DNA of 64,000 nt from Deinococcus sp. QL22 (GCF_023370075.1 NZ_CP097149.1:1753501-1817500); one strand, 5' to 3'; numbered from the stretch's first letter, positions 41,435 through 52,325 are shown. Made by a program: numbers and translations. Notes: generated from the letters alone by a model not told the origin.

Positions 41435-42109
41435 TCAGCCGACCAGCCCCGCGACGGCATTGATCGTGACGGCGATGATCACGGTCACGAACACGTACGA
41501 CAAAAGGGCGTGCTCCAGCAGCAGGCGGCGCATGGCCCTGGAGGTCAAATTGGTGTCGCTGACCTGAAATGTCATGCCGATGGTAAATGACAGGTAGGCG
41601 AAATCTCGGTAGTCGGGGTCGGAGAGTGTGCCGCTCTCGCCCTCCTTATTGTCCAAAAAGATCACGCCGCCCGCTCCACCGTCGTAGTAGCGGTGGGCAT
41701 AGTGCAGCGTGTACTGCGTATGCACCAGCACCCAGGACAGCACCACCGTCAGCACGGCCAGCGCGGTGATGCCGACTTTGTCCAGCCCTTCTTTTGGCCC
41801 CGCCTCGTGCAGCGCGTAGCCCACGCCGACCAAGCTCACCAACGCCGTAATCGTGGTCAGGAAGGCCGACACAGCGCGGGTATCGTCTTCGCGGGTGGCA
41901 ATGGCTTTGGTGCGCTGCCCACCGCAGTGCAGCATCACGCCCCAGAGTCGGAGCAGATGCACGGCGCAGAACGAGACCCAGCCGAAGAGAGCGCGGCCTT
42001 CCCAAGGCAAGCCGCGCGGAATGAATAGCGTCAGGAGGAGCCAGACCAACGCCCCTGCCCCCGCCGCAACCGCCAGATGTGTGCCAGCGGTTCTGGATTC
42101 GTGGGGCAT
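41435..42109 (-). CDS. DUF1345 family membrane protein
   Basis: A 224-residue integral membrane protein with about five helices and DUF1345 features: [28 protein letters not shown] and the [36 protein letters not shown] motif, the hallmark of the family. Function is unknown; some relatives are annotated as putative channels or Fe-related proteins without evidence. The start is leaderless, TATCTT then six bases then ATG. It stands alone. Confidence 0.85.
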   Translation of the reverse strand: MPHESRTAGTHLAVAAGAGALVWLLLTLFIPRGLPWEGRALFGWVSFCAVHLLRLWGVMLHCGGQRTKAIATREDDTRAVSAFLTTITALVSLVGVGYALHEAGPKEGLDKVGITALAVLTVVLSWVLVHTQYTLHYAHRYYDGGAGGVIFLDNKEGESGTLSDPDYRDFAYLSFTIGMTFQVSDTNLTSRAMRRLLLEHALLSYVFVTVIIAVTINAVAGLVG

Positions 42110-42196
42110 GGGGAGAAGATAGTGCGTGGAAGGGCGTCTAAGGGTCTAGGGTCGTAGAAGGGCAAGCGTTGGTGCTCACTCACCACTTCCAGTCCC

Positions 42197-43708
<1,512 letters not shown>

Positions 43709-43839
43709 TGGGAGCAGGATAACGGGTTCGGGGCCATTCTAGGCTTTCGGGCCTAGCAAGGCGGTGGGTGGGGGTGGGAATGATGGGGGGGCCGGGCTGA
43801 GCTATTCGGCGGGGGCGGTGGTAGAATCCGCCGTTCCCC

Positions 43840-45300
43840 ATGACGCGCCCCCCACGCAACGACCCAGCTCCGCCCCCGCCGCCCGAAGGTTACCGCTCCG
43901 GCTCCAGCCTCAGCAGCTCTGGCTTGGGGGGCGCAACGCCCGGCGGCGTCAAAAAGCCGCTGCTCTCACGCATCAGCCCGCCGCAACTGATCGCCCTGTC
44001 GTTTGCTTTGGCTATCGTTGTGGGCGGCTGTCTGTTGGCCCTGCCGATCATGCATTCGCCGGGGCGCAGCGTCAACTTTTTGCAGGCTCTGTTTACGGCC
44101 ACCAGTGCGCTGTGTGTTACAGGCCTCAATGTCATCGATCCCAGCAAGGACTTTAACCGGCTGGGGCAGGTGGTCATCATGCTACTGATTCAGGTGGGTG
44201 GACTGGGAATCATTACCTTCGGTACAGTCTTTGCTCTCCTCATTGGTCGCCGCGTCAACTACTCGGAGCGCATTCGCTTGGCGCAGCAGGTCAGTGCTTT
44301 TGACGTGGGCGGCGTCATCAGTCTGATTCGCAACATTTTCCTCTTTACCTTCCTGATTGAACTCACGGGCGCGATCCTGTTGTCGTTCCGTTTCATTCCT
44401 CTCGAAGGGTGGGGAGAAGGGCTGTTCTATTCCGTTTTCCATTCCATCAGTGCTTTCAATAATGCTGGATTTGCCCTGTATTCAGACAACTTGGTGGGTT
44501 TTGTAGGAGATCCATTGGTCAGTATGACCATTGCCGGGCTGATTATTTTGGGTGGCATGGGCTTTCTGGTACAGCTGAATGTGGTGGCGCATCTGGTCAA
44601 CCCACGCCGTAACCGCATGTTGGTTCACAGCAAACTGGTACTGACCATGATGGCGGTGCTGTTGGTGGTGGGTACTCTCACTTATCTGCTGCTGGAATGG
44701 AGCAACCCCAAAACGCTTGCACCCCTAGGCTTTGGCGATAAACTTCTGGCGTCTTTCTTTCAGAGTGTGACCACCAGAACCGCCGGCTTTAATAGCTTGG
44801 ACTACGGAGCTATGAATTACGCCACGTTGTTTATGACCATTATCCTGATGTTCATTGGTGCCAACCCCGGCTCTACGGGTGGCGGCATTAAAACCAGCAC
44901 CTTTTACGTCATGATGGCAAGCGCGTGGAGCATGGTAAGAGGGCGCGGAGAAATCAATTTATTTCGCCGCCGCATAGACCAGGATACTGTCATCAGGGCC
45001 ATGACCGTTGGCCTGCTCAGCATCGGCCTGGTCAACGGAATGTTTGTGCTGCTGCTTATCTTTAACATCAATCCTCAAATCACTTTCGTGCAAATGTTTT
45101 TTGAGACTGTCAGTGCCTTCGGAACGGTAGGCCTCAGCATGAATGCCACTCCGATCATGTCGCCTGCTCAGCATGTCGTTCTGATTTTGCTGATGTACCT
45201 GGGCCGTATTGGGCCGTTGACGTTTGCCGTGGCCTTTAACTCGAGTCGCAGCGCCGATCTGGTCAAATATCCACCCGAAAAAGACATCATCATCGGCTGA
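43840..45300 (+). CDS. ktrB: Potassium transporter KtrB (TrkH superfamily)
   Basis: Membrane pore subunit of a Ktr-type, sodium-coupled or proton-dependent potassium uptake system. It is 486 residues with about ten helices arranged as four M1-P-M2 repeats. Each pore loop keeps the selectivity-filter Gly: TSALCVTGLNV, SISAFNNAGFAL, SVTTRTAGFNSL and SAFGTVGLSM. The charged loop RISPPQLIALSFALA and the C-terminal SSRSADLVKYPPEKDIIIG are family-typical. A TAGAAT box 12 bases before the ATG gives a nearly leaderless mRNA. It forms a two-gene operon with ktrA, 45 bases downstream. Confidence 0.92.
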   Translation: MTRPPRNDPAPPPPPEGYRSGSSLSSSGLGGATPGGVKKPLLSRISPPQLIALSFALAIVVGGCLLALPIMHSPGRSVNFLQALFTATSALCVTGLNVIDPSKDFNRLGQVVIMLLIQVGGLGIITFGTVFALLIGRRVNYSERIRLAQQVSAFDVGGVISLIRNIFLFTFLIELTGAILLSFRFIPLEGWGEGLFYSVFHSISAFNNAGFALYSDNLVGFVGDPLVSMTIAGLIILGGMGFLVQLNVVAHLVNPRRNRMLVHSKLVLTMMAVLLVVGTLTYLLLEWSNPKTLAPLGFGDKLLASFFQSVTTRTAGFNSLDYGAMNYATLFMTIILMFIGANPGSTGGGIKTSTFYVMMASAWSMVRGRGEINLFRRRIDQDTVIRAMTVGLLSIGLVNGMFVLLLIFNINPQITFVQMFFETVSAFGTVGLSMNATPIMSPAQHVVLILLMYLGRIGPLTFAVAFNSSRSADLVKYPPEKDIIIG

Positions 45301-45345
45301 ATGACCTCTCATTGCCCCACCTTTTATTAAAGGACGTTCTCTGCT

Positions 45346-46005
45346 ATGAAAACCAAACAGTGTTTAGTGATCGGCCTGGGCCGCTTCGGAACAGCGGTGG
45401 CCACCACCCTCTACGAAATGGGCCATGAAGTCGTCGCCATCGATCAGCACGAAGAAAACGTAGAGCGCGTGATGAACCTTGTGACCCACGCGGCAGTCGT
45501 GGACGCCAGCGACGAGCGGGCTTTGCGGGCCATCGGTGCGTCTGAATTCGACGTGGTGGTGGTCGCCATCGGCACCGATGTGCAGGCGAACATTCTGGCG
45601 ACCATGAACGCCAAGAGTCTGGGTGCGCCCTACGTGGTCACCAAAGCGATTGATGAAATGGCGCGCCGCGTGCTGGAGCGCATCGGCGCAGATCTGGTCA
45701 TTCGGCCTGAACATGACATGGGTGTGCGCCTGGCCCGCCAAATTGCCACCCCAAATATCGTGGATACGCTGGACTTGGGCGGCGACTACGCCATCGTAGA
45801 AATCGAAGCCAATGAGCGGCTGCGTGGCACGCTGCGCGACCTGAACCTCACGGGCCGCTTTAACGTGCAGATTATTGCCATCAGTCGGGGCGGAAAAGTG
45901 GAAGTGACGCCCCGCGCCGAAGACGACCTGCGCCCACACGACAAGCTGGTGGTTATCGGCACGGCACACAATCTGGACGATTTGCGGCGATATCTGGGCG
46001 AGTGA
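45346..46005 (+). CDS. ktrA: Potassium uptake regulator KtrA (RCK protein)
   Basis: A 219-residue cytoplasmic RCK protein. RCK_N (residues ~1-120) binds nucleotide with the motif LVIGLGRFGTAVATTLYEMGHEVVAID; RCK_C (~135-219) has RGGKVEVTPRAEDDLRPHDKLVVIG. KtrA rings gate the KtrB channel in response to ATP/ADP, and often c-di-AMP binds RCK_C. It follows ktrB by 45 bases with its own AAAGGA SD. Together these two genes are a complete Ktr system. Confidence 0.93.
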   Translation: MKTKQCLVIGLGRFGTAVATTLYEMGHEVVAIDQHEENVERVMNLVTHAAVVDASDERALRAIGASEFDVVVVAIGTDVQANILATMNAKSLGAPYVVTKAIDEMARRVLERIGADLVIRPEHDMGVRLARQIATPNIVDTLDLGGDYAIVEIEANERLRGTLRDLNLTGRFNVQIIAISRGGKVEVTPRAEDDLRPHDKLVVIGTAHNLDDLRRYLGE

Positions 46006-46143
46006 TACGGAGTCCGTATAGGGAGAAACCGTGAGTGGTCAGTGGAAGGGCCAGCGACCTGGAGTGATCCGGTTTTGATGCCCTGAGTGGGAGAGATCAA
46101 CCGGTGCCAAGCCGTTTATCTTTTTCTACTTACTGCTGACCAC

Positions 46144-46620
46144 TTACCGCTCTTCTTCCCGAATGATCCCGCAGCTCAAGTCCCCCCGCACTTCCAGCGC
46201 CTCGGTGATGAATTGCGGCGGCAACTGGCCCTCCAGGCTGGTGGCTGCCGAGAGAGGAATAGGGGCCAATCCCGGCACCTGAAGGCTGGCCCGCGTGGTG
46301 GACGTCATCAGGCGCAGCGTTCGTTCCAAGCAGGCGGCGTCGTTGGTGTTCAGTGTGACTGGGCGGGCATCTGTACCCCCATCTGCCGGGTTGACCAGCG
46401 TTACCGTCAGAGGTTGGGCGCTGAAACGGCTGAGCGTTGCATTGGCGCTGGCCTGCCCAGTCAGGGCCGCCGTTACTGCCGCCAACACCGGAAGCAGCGC
46501 CGCAACAGCCCAGACCACACCCGCCCGCGCCGCCCCCGGACGCAGTAACAGCGCCCCCAATCCTGCGGCACAGATCAGGGTGAGCAGGAGGTAAAAGAGA
46601 GGCAGTGCGGCAAACGGCAT
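46144..46620 (-). CDS. Small membrane protein of unknown function
   Basis: A 158-residue protein with two N-terminal hydrophobic helices (FAALPLFYLLLTLICAAGLGALLL and VVWAVAALLPVLAAVTAAL) followed by a beta-rich Thr/Leu segment (PLTVTLVNPADGGTDARPVTLNTND) holding two Cys (ACLERTL, LSCGII), probably outside the membrane. No family is recognised. The start is leaderless: TACACT, seven bases, ATG. The gene just upstream on the same strand is the one broken by the IS630 insertion, only 25 bases away. Confidence 0.65.
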   Translation of the reverse strand: MPFAALPLFYLLLTLICAAGLGALLLRPGAARAGVVWAVAALLPVLAAVTAALTGQASANATLSRFSAQPLTVTLVNPADGGTDARPVTLNTNDAACLERTLRLMTSTTRASLQVPGLAPIPLSAATSLEGQLPPQFITEALEVRGDLSCGIIREEER

Positions 46621-46854
46621 GGCCGTCAGTGTACGGTGCAGCCGCTCAGCGGGCGCGTTCCCAGCCCAAGGTCTGCTCCCAAGTGTTGTCGGCGTGGGCC
46701 TGGTCAGACACTTGGGCGGTGGCGGGCAGGGCCAACAGGGAAGCGCTGAGTGGCTGCGGCTGTGTCCACGGCACCGGCCCGCACACGAAGCTGCCCGCTT
46801 TGCCCAAATAGACCACCTGGCTGCCCTCGTCTAGCCGCCCGGTGCAGGCTTCTA

Positions 46855-46878
46855 AGTACACCGCATTTAACATCTAGA
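46855..46878. repeat. IS630 left terminal inverted repeat
   Basis: Starts AGTACACCGCATTTAACAT and matches the right end with two mismatches over 24 bases; adjacent to TA at 46853-46854. Confidence 0.9.
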
Positions 46879-47901
46879 TAAACTTTGCCCCAAGAATCTT
46901 GAGCCCAGTCATGAGCGCGGCCCGGAGCTCAGTCACGGCGTTGTCACAACGACGCGGCATCAGAATCCCCTTCAACTTCCGCCACACCTCCTCAATGAGG
47001 TTCAGAAAGGGCGCATAGGGTGGAAGATACCGAAGGAACAGCCCCTGCTGTTCCCAAGACGCGCGTTGTTCCCTGAGTTTCGCGCTCCTGTGAAAGGGCG
47101 CGTTGTCCAGGACGACGACCGTGAGCTGGTTCGGGTCACAAACCGAGGCCAAGGTATTCAGATATGCGATCACCTGATCCCCGTTGCAGCTGCCTTCCAG
47201 TTCGCGAACTTCCAGCACTTCTTCGCAGGCGTGCAGGCTGTAGGTGCCGATGAGGTTGATTCGTCCAGAGGATCCCCACCGAGTGGGGATTTCAAACTGC
47301 TGCCCAGAACCTCGCTTAAACCACGTCGCCCCCACCGACAACATCAGAGAAAGTCCGGTCTGGTCGAGATATTTCAGGGTGAGTTTGCTGTCCAGTGCCC
47401 CCTTTTTAAGATCTCCAAAGAAGCCTGATGTGGTGCGATAATTTCAGGATCGAGCGTCTGAGCGGGTGAATATCGGGCGCGTTTCCAGCGGTATCCCAGA
47501 CGTTGCAGGTGATTGGCCAATGCACGAGGTCGAATTCCCACCCCAAACTGCTGTGCGAGAGCCTCGCACAGCAGTGGAGCATTCCAGAAGCGCTGTTCTC
47601 GCAGTTGCTTGTGAAGAAACTGCTCCATCTCTGGCGTCACTTTCGAGGGCTGTCCAGGTGGACACTCATCGGCCAATCCGGGAATGCCGCGCTCCTCGAA
47701 ACGGGTGAAATCATGGTGGATGGCCTGATGGTTCCGGCCAAAATGCGCGGAGAGTTGTGGAATGCTCCAGCCCTGTCGATGCAGCCGAAGGATGCTGGCC
47801 CGCAGGCGAACCTTCGGGTGGGTGTGTGGACTGATCTCCAGTTCCCGAAGCAGCTCATCAGCGTCTTCGGAAATGTCAATGCGGCGAGCAGGACGAGCCA
47901 T
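46874..47901 (-). CDS. IS630 transposase made by -1 frameshift
   Basis: DDE/DDD-type transposase. The first frame (47901 to 47374) holds the paired helix-turn-helix region (residues ~20-140, WSIPQLSAHFGRNHQAIHH and HLQRLGYRWKRARY). The second frame (down to 46874) holds the catalytic core: VVVLDNAPFHRS with the second Asp and LIEEVWRKLKG with the Glu. The two meet at the minus-strand slippery run CTTAAAAAGGGGGC (47398-47409). A -1 shift gives KKGALDSKLTLKYLDQTGLS, which supplies the first catalytic Asp. Without the shift the second frame alone lacks that Asp, so frameshifting is required for activity. Programmed shifting is usual in this family. Confidence 0.92.
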
Positions 47902-47908
47902 GCTTAAG

Positions 47909-47932
47909 TCTACATGTTAAATGCGCTGTACT
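47909..47932. repeat. IS630 right terminal inverted repeat
   Basis: Inverted copy of 46855-46878 with two differences; adjacent to TA at 47933-47934. Confidence 0.9.
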
Positions 47933-48326
47933 TAGCTGCCGACCCGCTTCGGCCAGTACCCCTTCCATATGATGCTCGGCCTGAACGCGCAGATCCCCTG
48001 CCTGCGACGAGGGAAGGGCGTACAGCGCGGTACACACGCTGCCCAGTAAGTCGCTGACCCCTTCCGGCCAAGGCGGGAGCCGCTGCATAGAGTTGGCGCT
48101 CAGAATCAGGCCGCCGCCCGCGTCGTCTTCCAGCAAAAAGACTTGCTGTACATGCCGTGCCTGAGTGTCGCCTGATGAGGAATCGGCCATAGGTGCAGCT
48201 TAGGCCAGCTGGATGATCGGCCCGTGATCGGCGGCGTCATCACAGTTCAACGGTTCAACTTTCCAACGGCCTGGCTGAGGCGAACCTTGATCGGCCCTTG
48301 CCCACTCACCACTGCCTACACCCGAA

Positions 48327-48782
48327 TTACTTGGAAGTCAGGGTAAACGTCAGCAGCGGTTCGGAACTTCCACTGGGGCCAGTTTCTACAAAGCTGACCG
48401 GAATGGCGAAGCGGGCCGTACCCTGCGTCAGCGCCTTTTTCACGTAGTACACGTAGGTCACGGTGGGGCCAGCGCCGCCTACCACAGGAGGCGAACCAGC
48501 AGGCCGGGCAGGGGGCGGCGTGTTGGTTTTGTCGATCAACACCAAATACTGGGCTTCCACTTCTACAGCCCGCCAGCTATAGCCCGTACCCGCCTGGGTG
48601 GGCAAATGAAAGCGCAGCACGTCGCCTGCCTGCACGGTCAGGGTGGGAGCGGTTTGGTTGGCTGTGATATCCAGGGTACGCGTCATGGTGGCCTTTGCAG
48701 GGGCGCGGGCGGGCTGTGCAGCGGCCAGCAACAGGGGAGAGGTCAGGGCGAAAATAGAGAGCGCGGCCAGCAAAGGTTTCAC
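48327..48782 (-). CDS. Chagasin-like (I42) cysteine protease inhibitor, secreted
   Basis: A ~151-residue exported protein. I place the start at GTG 48782, seven bases after AGGA, giving a signal peptide with LLAALSIFALTSPLLLAAA and likely cleavage near ARA. The mature domain has the I42/chagasin pattern: a first beta segment ending at AGDVLRFHLP, the inhibitory-loop segment TQAGTGYSW (canonical NPTTGY-W), a Gly/Pro-rich loop (SPPVVGGAGPTVTYVYYVKK) and the late strand RFAIPVSF. Chagasin-like proteins block papain-type proteases. The target here is unknown. Confidence 0.8.
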   Translation of the reverse strand: MKPLLAALSIFALTSPLLLAAAQPARAPAKATMTRTLDITANQTAPTLTVQAGDVLRFHLPTQAGTGYSWRAVEVEAQYLVLIDKTNTPPPARPAGSPPVVGGAGPTVTYVYYVKKALTQGTARFAIPVSFVETGPSGSSEPLLTFTLTSK

Positions 48783-48850
48783 ACACTTATCCTGCCCCAA
48801 ATTGCGCCGCTGCGGGGGCCAATACAGCGCAGTACCCCCAATACAACAGA

Positions 48851-48875
48851 GCACCCCCACAAGATGAGGGGGTGC
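48851..48875 (-). terminator. Terminator after tRNA-Leu
   Basis: GCACCCCC (48851-48858) and GGGGGTGC (48868-48875) form an 8-bp stem with a 9-base loop; on the minus strand a T-rich tract (TCTGTTGT) follows. Confidence 0.75.
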
Positions 48876-48895
48876 TGCATGAGAGGGAGTCCTTG

Positions 48896-48981
48896 TGGTG
48901 CCGAGAACGGGACTTGAACCCGTATGGTCAAAGACCGTCCGATTTTAAGTCGGGTGCGTCTACCGATTCCGCCATCCCGGC
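48896..48981 (-). tRNA. tRNA-Leu (anticodon TAA)
   Basis: An 86-base tRNA with encoded CCA (3' end at 48896). The acceptor stem pairs GCCGGGA with TCTCGGC (one G-U). The D-arm carries GGCGGAATCGGTAGACGC. The anticodon loop reads CTTAAAA on the minus strand, giving anticodon TAA at 48945-48947. A long variable arm (ACGGTCTTTGACCAT) is typical of tRNA-Leu. The T-loop is GGTTCAAGTCC. It sits just downstream of tmRNA on the same strand. Confidence 0.97.
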
Positions 48982-49052
48982 CCAGAGTGATCCTGGGAAA
49001 GACTGGCGCAGTATATCAGCAACACTTGAAATTGTTATTCAAAAAGCCAGCA

Positions 49053-49080
49053 CAAAAAAACCCTGCCGTGAGGGGCAGGG
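49053..49080 (-). terminator. Terminator of the tmRNA gene
   Basis: CCCTGCC (49061-49067) and GGCAGGG (49074-49080) form a 7-bp stem with a 6-base loop; on the minus strand it is followed by seven T's. Confidence 0.9.
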
Positions 49081-49083
49081 CGA

Positions 49084-49433
<350 letters not shown>

Positions 49434-49482
49434 CAGGTGTACTTCGCGTTGGGATTCCGTTTAGAGTCCCTCAGCAACGGCA

Positions 49483-49509
49483 AGTATAGCACTTTTGCGC
49501 TGATTTCAA
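49483..49509 (-). promoter_or_regulatory. Promoter of ssrA
   Basis: On the minus strand TTGAAA (49504-49509) and TATACT (49483-49488) form a -35/-10 pair with a 15-base spacer. The -10 lies about 50 bases before the mature 5' end, which implies a leader removed by RNase P. Confidence 0.65.
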
Positions 49510-49559
49510 CCTGACCATTTGCATAGGCTGGCACTCATGCAAAAGGCTTAGCCTAAGGC

Positions 49560-50588
49560 GTGCGTCTCACTGTTCTCACCTCCTTAACGGCCTCTCTGAT
49601 GGCCCTGAGTGTCACCGCCTGTGCCGCGCCGTCTAATGTGTCTGGCACTCCATCTGGCACGGCGCGTACCGCCTTTTGGCTGCGGCCCCCTGCCACCGCC
49701 GCCGAACTGGAGCGCACCCTGAATGCTGCTGGAGCTGCCGGATTTACCGATGTGCTGCTGGAGGGTTTCTTTCATGGGCGCGTGGCGTGGAACAGCACGC
49801 AGTTTCCCCGCAAATTGAAGTATGACGCAGTGAAAACGGCGCTGAACGTGCAGGCACGGGGTGGGCCGCGTGTGAACGTGTGGCTGGAAACGCTGTACTG
49901 GCGGCCCGATGCGTCTTTCGGCATCCCGGTCACACCCCTCTGGAAAGACAGCATGGCGACCCTGAGCGCGGCCGGGCTGCCCAGCCTGAAGTACAGCAAA
50001 TTGGGCTTTGTCGACCCCGCCGACGCCGATGTGCAGGCCACGCTGACCGCCCTGACCCGTGAAGTGGCGACCCTGTACCCCGGCGCGGGCCTGCATCTGG
50101 ACTACTTGCGCTACCCACGTGAAACCGACTTTGGCTACCATCCCGCTGCACTGGCCGGATTCGCCGCCCAAACCGGGCTGGACGCCCGCACCCTGAAACG
50201 TCAGAACGAGGACGGCACAACTTCTGACGGCTGGCGGCTCTGGACAGACTACCGGGCGGGCCTGATTACCAAGCTGGCCGGAACCCTCAGCAGCACCTAC
50301 CAGGCGTCGGGCGGGCGTGGCCTGATCAGCGCCGCCGTGTTCTATACGCACGATCCGCTGCAACGCTGGCAGGTCTGGCCGGGGCTGGAAGCCGCCATGC
50401 CGATGGTGTACCTGCCCTATCCGGCCCTCACGCGGTTGGCTTTACTGCAATTTCCGCAGCGCCAATTGGTGTGGCCGGGGCTGCAAGTCGGGGCCGGGTC
50501 GCCCACGCTGGCCGCGCAATTACAGGCGGTGCGGGCCAGCGGCTACGGCAACGCGGCAGTCTTCGGCTGGACACCGGGAATCAAGTAG
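49560..50588 (+). CDS. Glycosyl hydrolase-like lipoprotein (GHL10/YngK type)
   Basis: A 342-residue exported lipoprotein. The signal peptide ends in a lipobox, LSVTAC, so Cys21 is likely lipidated and the protein anchored outside. The rest is a TIM-barrel-like domain of the GHL10 (putative glycosidase) type: FTDVLLEGFFHG, VNVWLETLYW, GLHLDYLRYPRETDFGYHP with the expected catalytic Asp, and MVYLPYPALTR. The start is a GTG five bases after TAGCCT, so it is leaderless. It is divergent from ssrA. The substrate is unknown; cell-wall or storage glycans are reasonable guesses. Confidence 0.82.
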   Translation: MRLTVLTSLTASLMALSVTACAAPSNVSGTPSGTARTAFWLRPPATAAELERTLNAAGAAGFTDVLLEGFFHGRVAWNSTQFPRKLKYDAVKTALNVQARGGPRVNVWLETLYWRPDASFGIPVTPLWKDSMATLSAAGLPSLKYSKLGFVDPADADVQATLTALTREVATLYPGAGLHLDYLRYPRETDFGYHPAALAGFAAQTGLDARTLKRQNEDGTTSDGWRLWTDYRAGLITKLAGTLSSTYQASGGRGLISAAVFYTHDPLQRWQVWPGLEAAMPMVYLPYPALTRLALLQFPQRQLVWPGLQVGAGSPTLAAQLQAVRASGYGNAAVFGWTPGIK

Positions 50589-50603
50589 AGGAGTCAAGAG
50601 AGC

Positions 50604-51302
50604 CTAGCTGTCTCCCCGCAGTTTTCCTCGCCCCAGTCGTCCCCGCAGCACCCGCCATTGCTTGATGCCGTAAGCCTGTACCGGATGCGTCCAGCGCCCG
50701 CCCACTGTGCCCTCAGCGAGTGCGGCCAGCAGGTCGGCGGGCGTATGAACCGGCCTGAACGGAGCCTCTGCCCACGCTTCCCCGATGTCTTGCAGGGTAT
50801 GGGCGTCGCTGCCCGCGCACATGGGCAGGCCGCGTTCCTGGGCCCACTGCGCCGCCACCCGGTTCCAGTGGGGCCGCGACACACGCGAGTTGAAGACTTC
50901 TACGAGGTCTAGAGACTCGGCAATCCGGGCGGTGGCTTCGGGCTTCAGGCGGTAGCGTTTGAGGGGATCGAAGCCGTGCTGAAGCATGACCAGACCGCCC
51001 TGAGCGTGAATGGCCTGCACCGTGTCTTCGGGCGAGAGCCGGGGCGGAATGCGCTCGCTCAGAAACAGGCCGATCAGTTCCCCCTCGGCAGTCGTAATTT
51101 CTTCTCCGGGGATGATATTCAGGCGGTCAGACAGGCCCATGTCGGCCACGATAGCTGCCAACTGTGGGCCGCCGCGCTGCTGGTCGTGGTCGGTGACGGC
51201 AAGGGTGCGCGTGTTGCTGCTCATCATCCACGCCGGAATATCGCGCAGGCGGGTATGGCAGTCGTGGCTGACTTCGGTGTGCATGTGCAGGTCTATTTTC
51301 AT
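50604..51302 (-). CDS. PHP domain phosphoesterase
   Basis: A ~232-residue PHP-superfamily protein starting at MKIDLHMHTEVSHDC (ATG 51302; ATG 51314 is possible). Metal ligands are spread through HMHTEVSHD, AVTDHD, IIPGEEITT, MLQHGFDP and GSDAHTLQDIG, the usual PHP His/Asp/Glu set. Known PHP proteins remove phosphate from histidinol phosphate, 3',5'-nucleotides or DNA ends; this one cannot be assigned. It follows the lipid kinase gene by 9 bases on the same strand and is probably co-transcribed with it. Confidence 0.85.
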   Translation of the reverse strand: MKIDLHMHTEVSHDCHTRLRDIPAWMMSSNTRTLAVTDHDQQRGGPQLAAIVADMGLSDRLNIIPGEEITTAEGELIGLFLSERIPPRLSPEDTVQAIHAQGGLVMLQHGFDPLKRYRLKPEATARIAESLDLVEVFNSRVSRPHWNRVAAQWAQERGLPMCAGSDAHTLQDIGEAWAEAPFRPVHTPADLLAALAEGTVGGRWTHPVQAYGIKQWRVLRGRLGRGKLRGDS

Positions 51303-51323
51303 CTGTCGTCTCATGTGCAGGCT

Positions 51324-52325
51324 TCAGGGCTGACGCTGAGGCCGCAGCATTTGCAAGGCTCCCGGCCACGCTTCTATCCTGACCCTGCCACCGGGGTCTG
51401 CCTGCCGCGTCTCGCCGTCCACATGAAAGATCTGGCCCACATAACTGATCTCGGTCACGCGCGCATCGTGGCTTTGCACACTGGGGCGGTCTTCGAAGGT
51501 GTCGGTCAGCAGGGAGGTCAGGTAGGCCAACATGCTTTCGCGGTCAGAGTGGGCCACCCGGATCACGTCCAGCGTGCCCTCGGTGGGGTCGGCGTGCGTA
51601 GAAAAACGCAGCGTGGGGCCAGTGGCGCTGGTGTTCATAACTTCCAGAATGGTGTAGGCGTCGTCGGGAAAGGCCCGCCCGTCCAGGGTCAGCGACACGG
51701 TGGGCGGCGCGAAGCCCGGCATGGCCCGGATCATGGCCTGCACCGCCCGCAGCACGCTTTTGCCGTCGTCGGGGCCATACTCGGCCATCACGTCGGCAAA
51801 CAGGCCGCAGCCACACGCTTCTAAAAACAGGTCATGGCCCCAGGGCCCGCGCACCCGCCCTACATCAAAGGGCACGGCCTGTGCGCCTGCATAAGCCCGG
51901 ATCACCTCTAACGGGTCGCCCAACACACCCAGCGTGCGGGCCACATTGTTGGCCGTGCCCATCGGTATTACACCCACCTTCAGCGCCGCCCGCTCTTCTT
52001 CAGGGCAGGCCAGCAGATGTAGGGCCACCGCCCGCAAGGTGCCGTCTCCGCCCGCCACGAAAATGGTGCCACGTGCCCCCTGCAAGGCGTGGGCAATGTC
52101 GTCGGCGCTGGCCGTAGCGCGGTAAATCGGGCGGTAGCCGATAGCCGCCAACTCTTCGACCAGATGATCGGGGCTGGCCCGTTCGCTGCTGCCTGCCCGC
52201 GTGTTGTAGATCAGGGTGGCTTCGGTGGACTGGGACTGTGCCTGAGATGGGGCCCTCGCCTGGGCCTGTGCTTGGTGGGGCTGTGCAGGGACGCCTACGG
52301 TGTGTGGAACGGGGTGCAGCGTCAT
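51324..52325 (-). CDS. YegS/DagK-like lipid or diacylglycerol kinase
   Basis: A ~333-residue lipid kinase. The N-terminal ATP-binding domain contains ATLIYNTRAGSS, then the family motif FVAGGDGTLRAVALHLL, VGVIPMGTANNVARTLG, and the C-terminal beta domain ends in the usual hydrophobic motif RVRIEAWPGALQMLRP. The first ~35 residues are a Gln/Ala-rich tail of no known role. The start is the ATG six bases after TACACT, leaderless; an earlier in-frame ATG at 52370 overlaps the promoter. It makes phosphatidate or a related phospholipid. Confidence 0.88.
   Translation of the reverse strand: MTLHPVPHTVGVPAQPHQAQAQARAPSQAQSQSTEATLIYNTRAGSSERASPDHLVEELAAIGYRPIYRATASADDIAHALQGARGTIFVAGGDGTLRAVALHLLACPEEERAALKVGVIPMGTANNVARTLGVLGDPLEVIRAYAGAQAVPFDVGRVRGPWGHDLFLEACGCGLFADVMAEYGPDDGKSVLRAVQAMIRAMPGFAPPTVSLTLDGRAFPDDAYTILEVMNTSATGPTLRFSTHADPTEGTLDVIRVAHSDRESMLAYLTSLLTDTFEDRPSVQSHDARVTEISYVGQIFHVDGETRQADPGGRVRIEAWPGALQMLRPQRQP

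Larger units (their letters stand above)
46855..47932 (-). mobile_element. IS630-family insertion sequence
   Basis: A 1,078-base element with 24-base terminal inverted repeats (46855-46878 and 47909-47932) that differ at two positions, AGTACA[C/G]CGC at the outer ends. It is flanked by a duplicated TA (46853-46854 and 47933-47934), the target of IS630/Tc1-mariner transposons. It contains one transposase gene in two overlapping frames. It has landed inside a small gene. Both ends and the frame structure look intact, so it may still be active. Confidence 0.95.
46646..48190 (-). pseudogene. Hypothetical protein gene split by an IS630 insertion
   Basis: Removing the element and one TA target copy (46855-47934) restores a frame of 155 codons, 154 residues, that starts at 48190 and ends at 46646. 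The joined protein begins MADSSSGDTQ and contains GGLILSANSMQRLPPWPEGVSDLLGSV and GKAGSFVCGPVPW. No family is recognised. The original start is leaderless (TAAGCT, six bases, ATG). The 5' half (47935-48190) still has its promoter and would give a truncated product reading into the IS; the 3' half has no start. The insertion point is at a CTA Leu codon. Confidence 0.85.
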
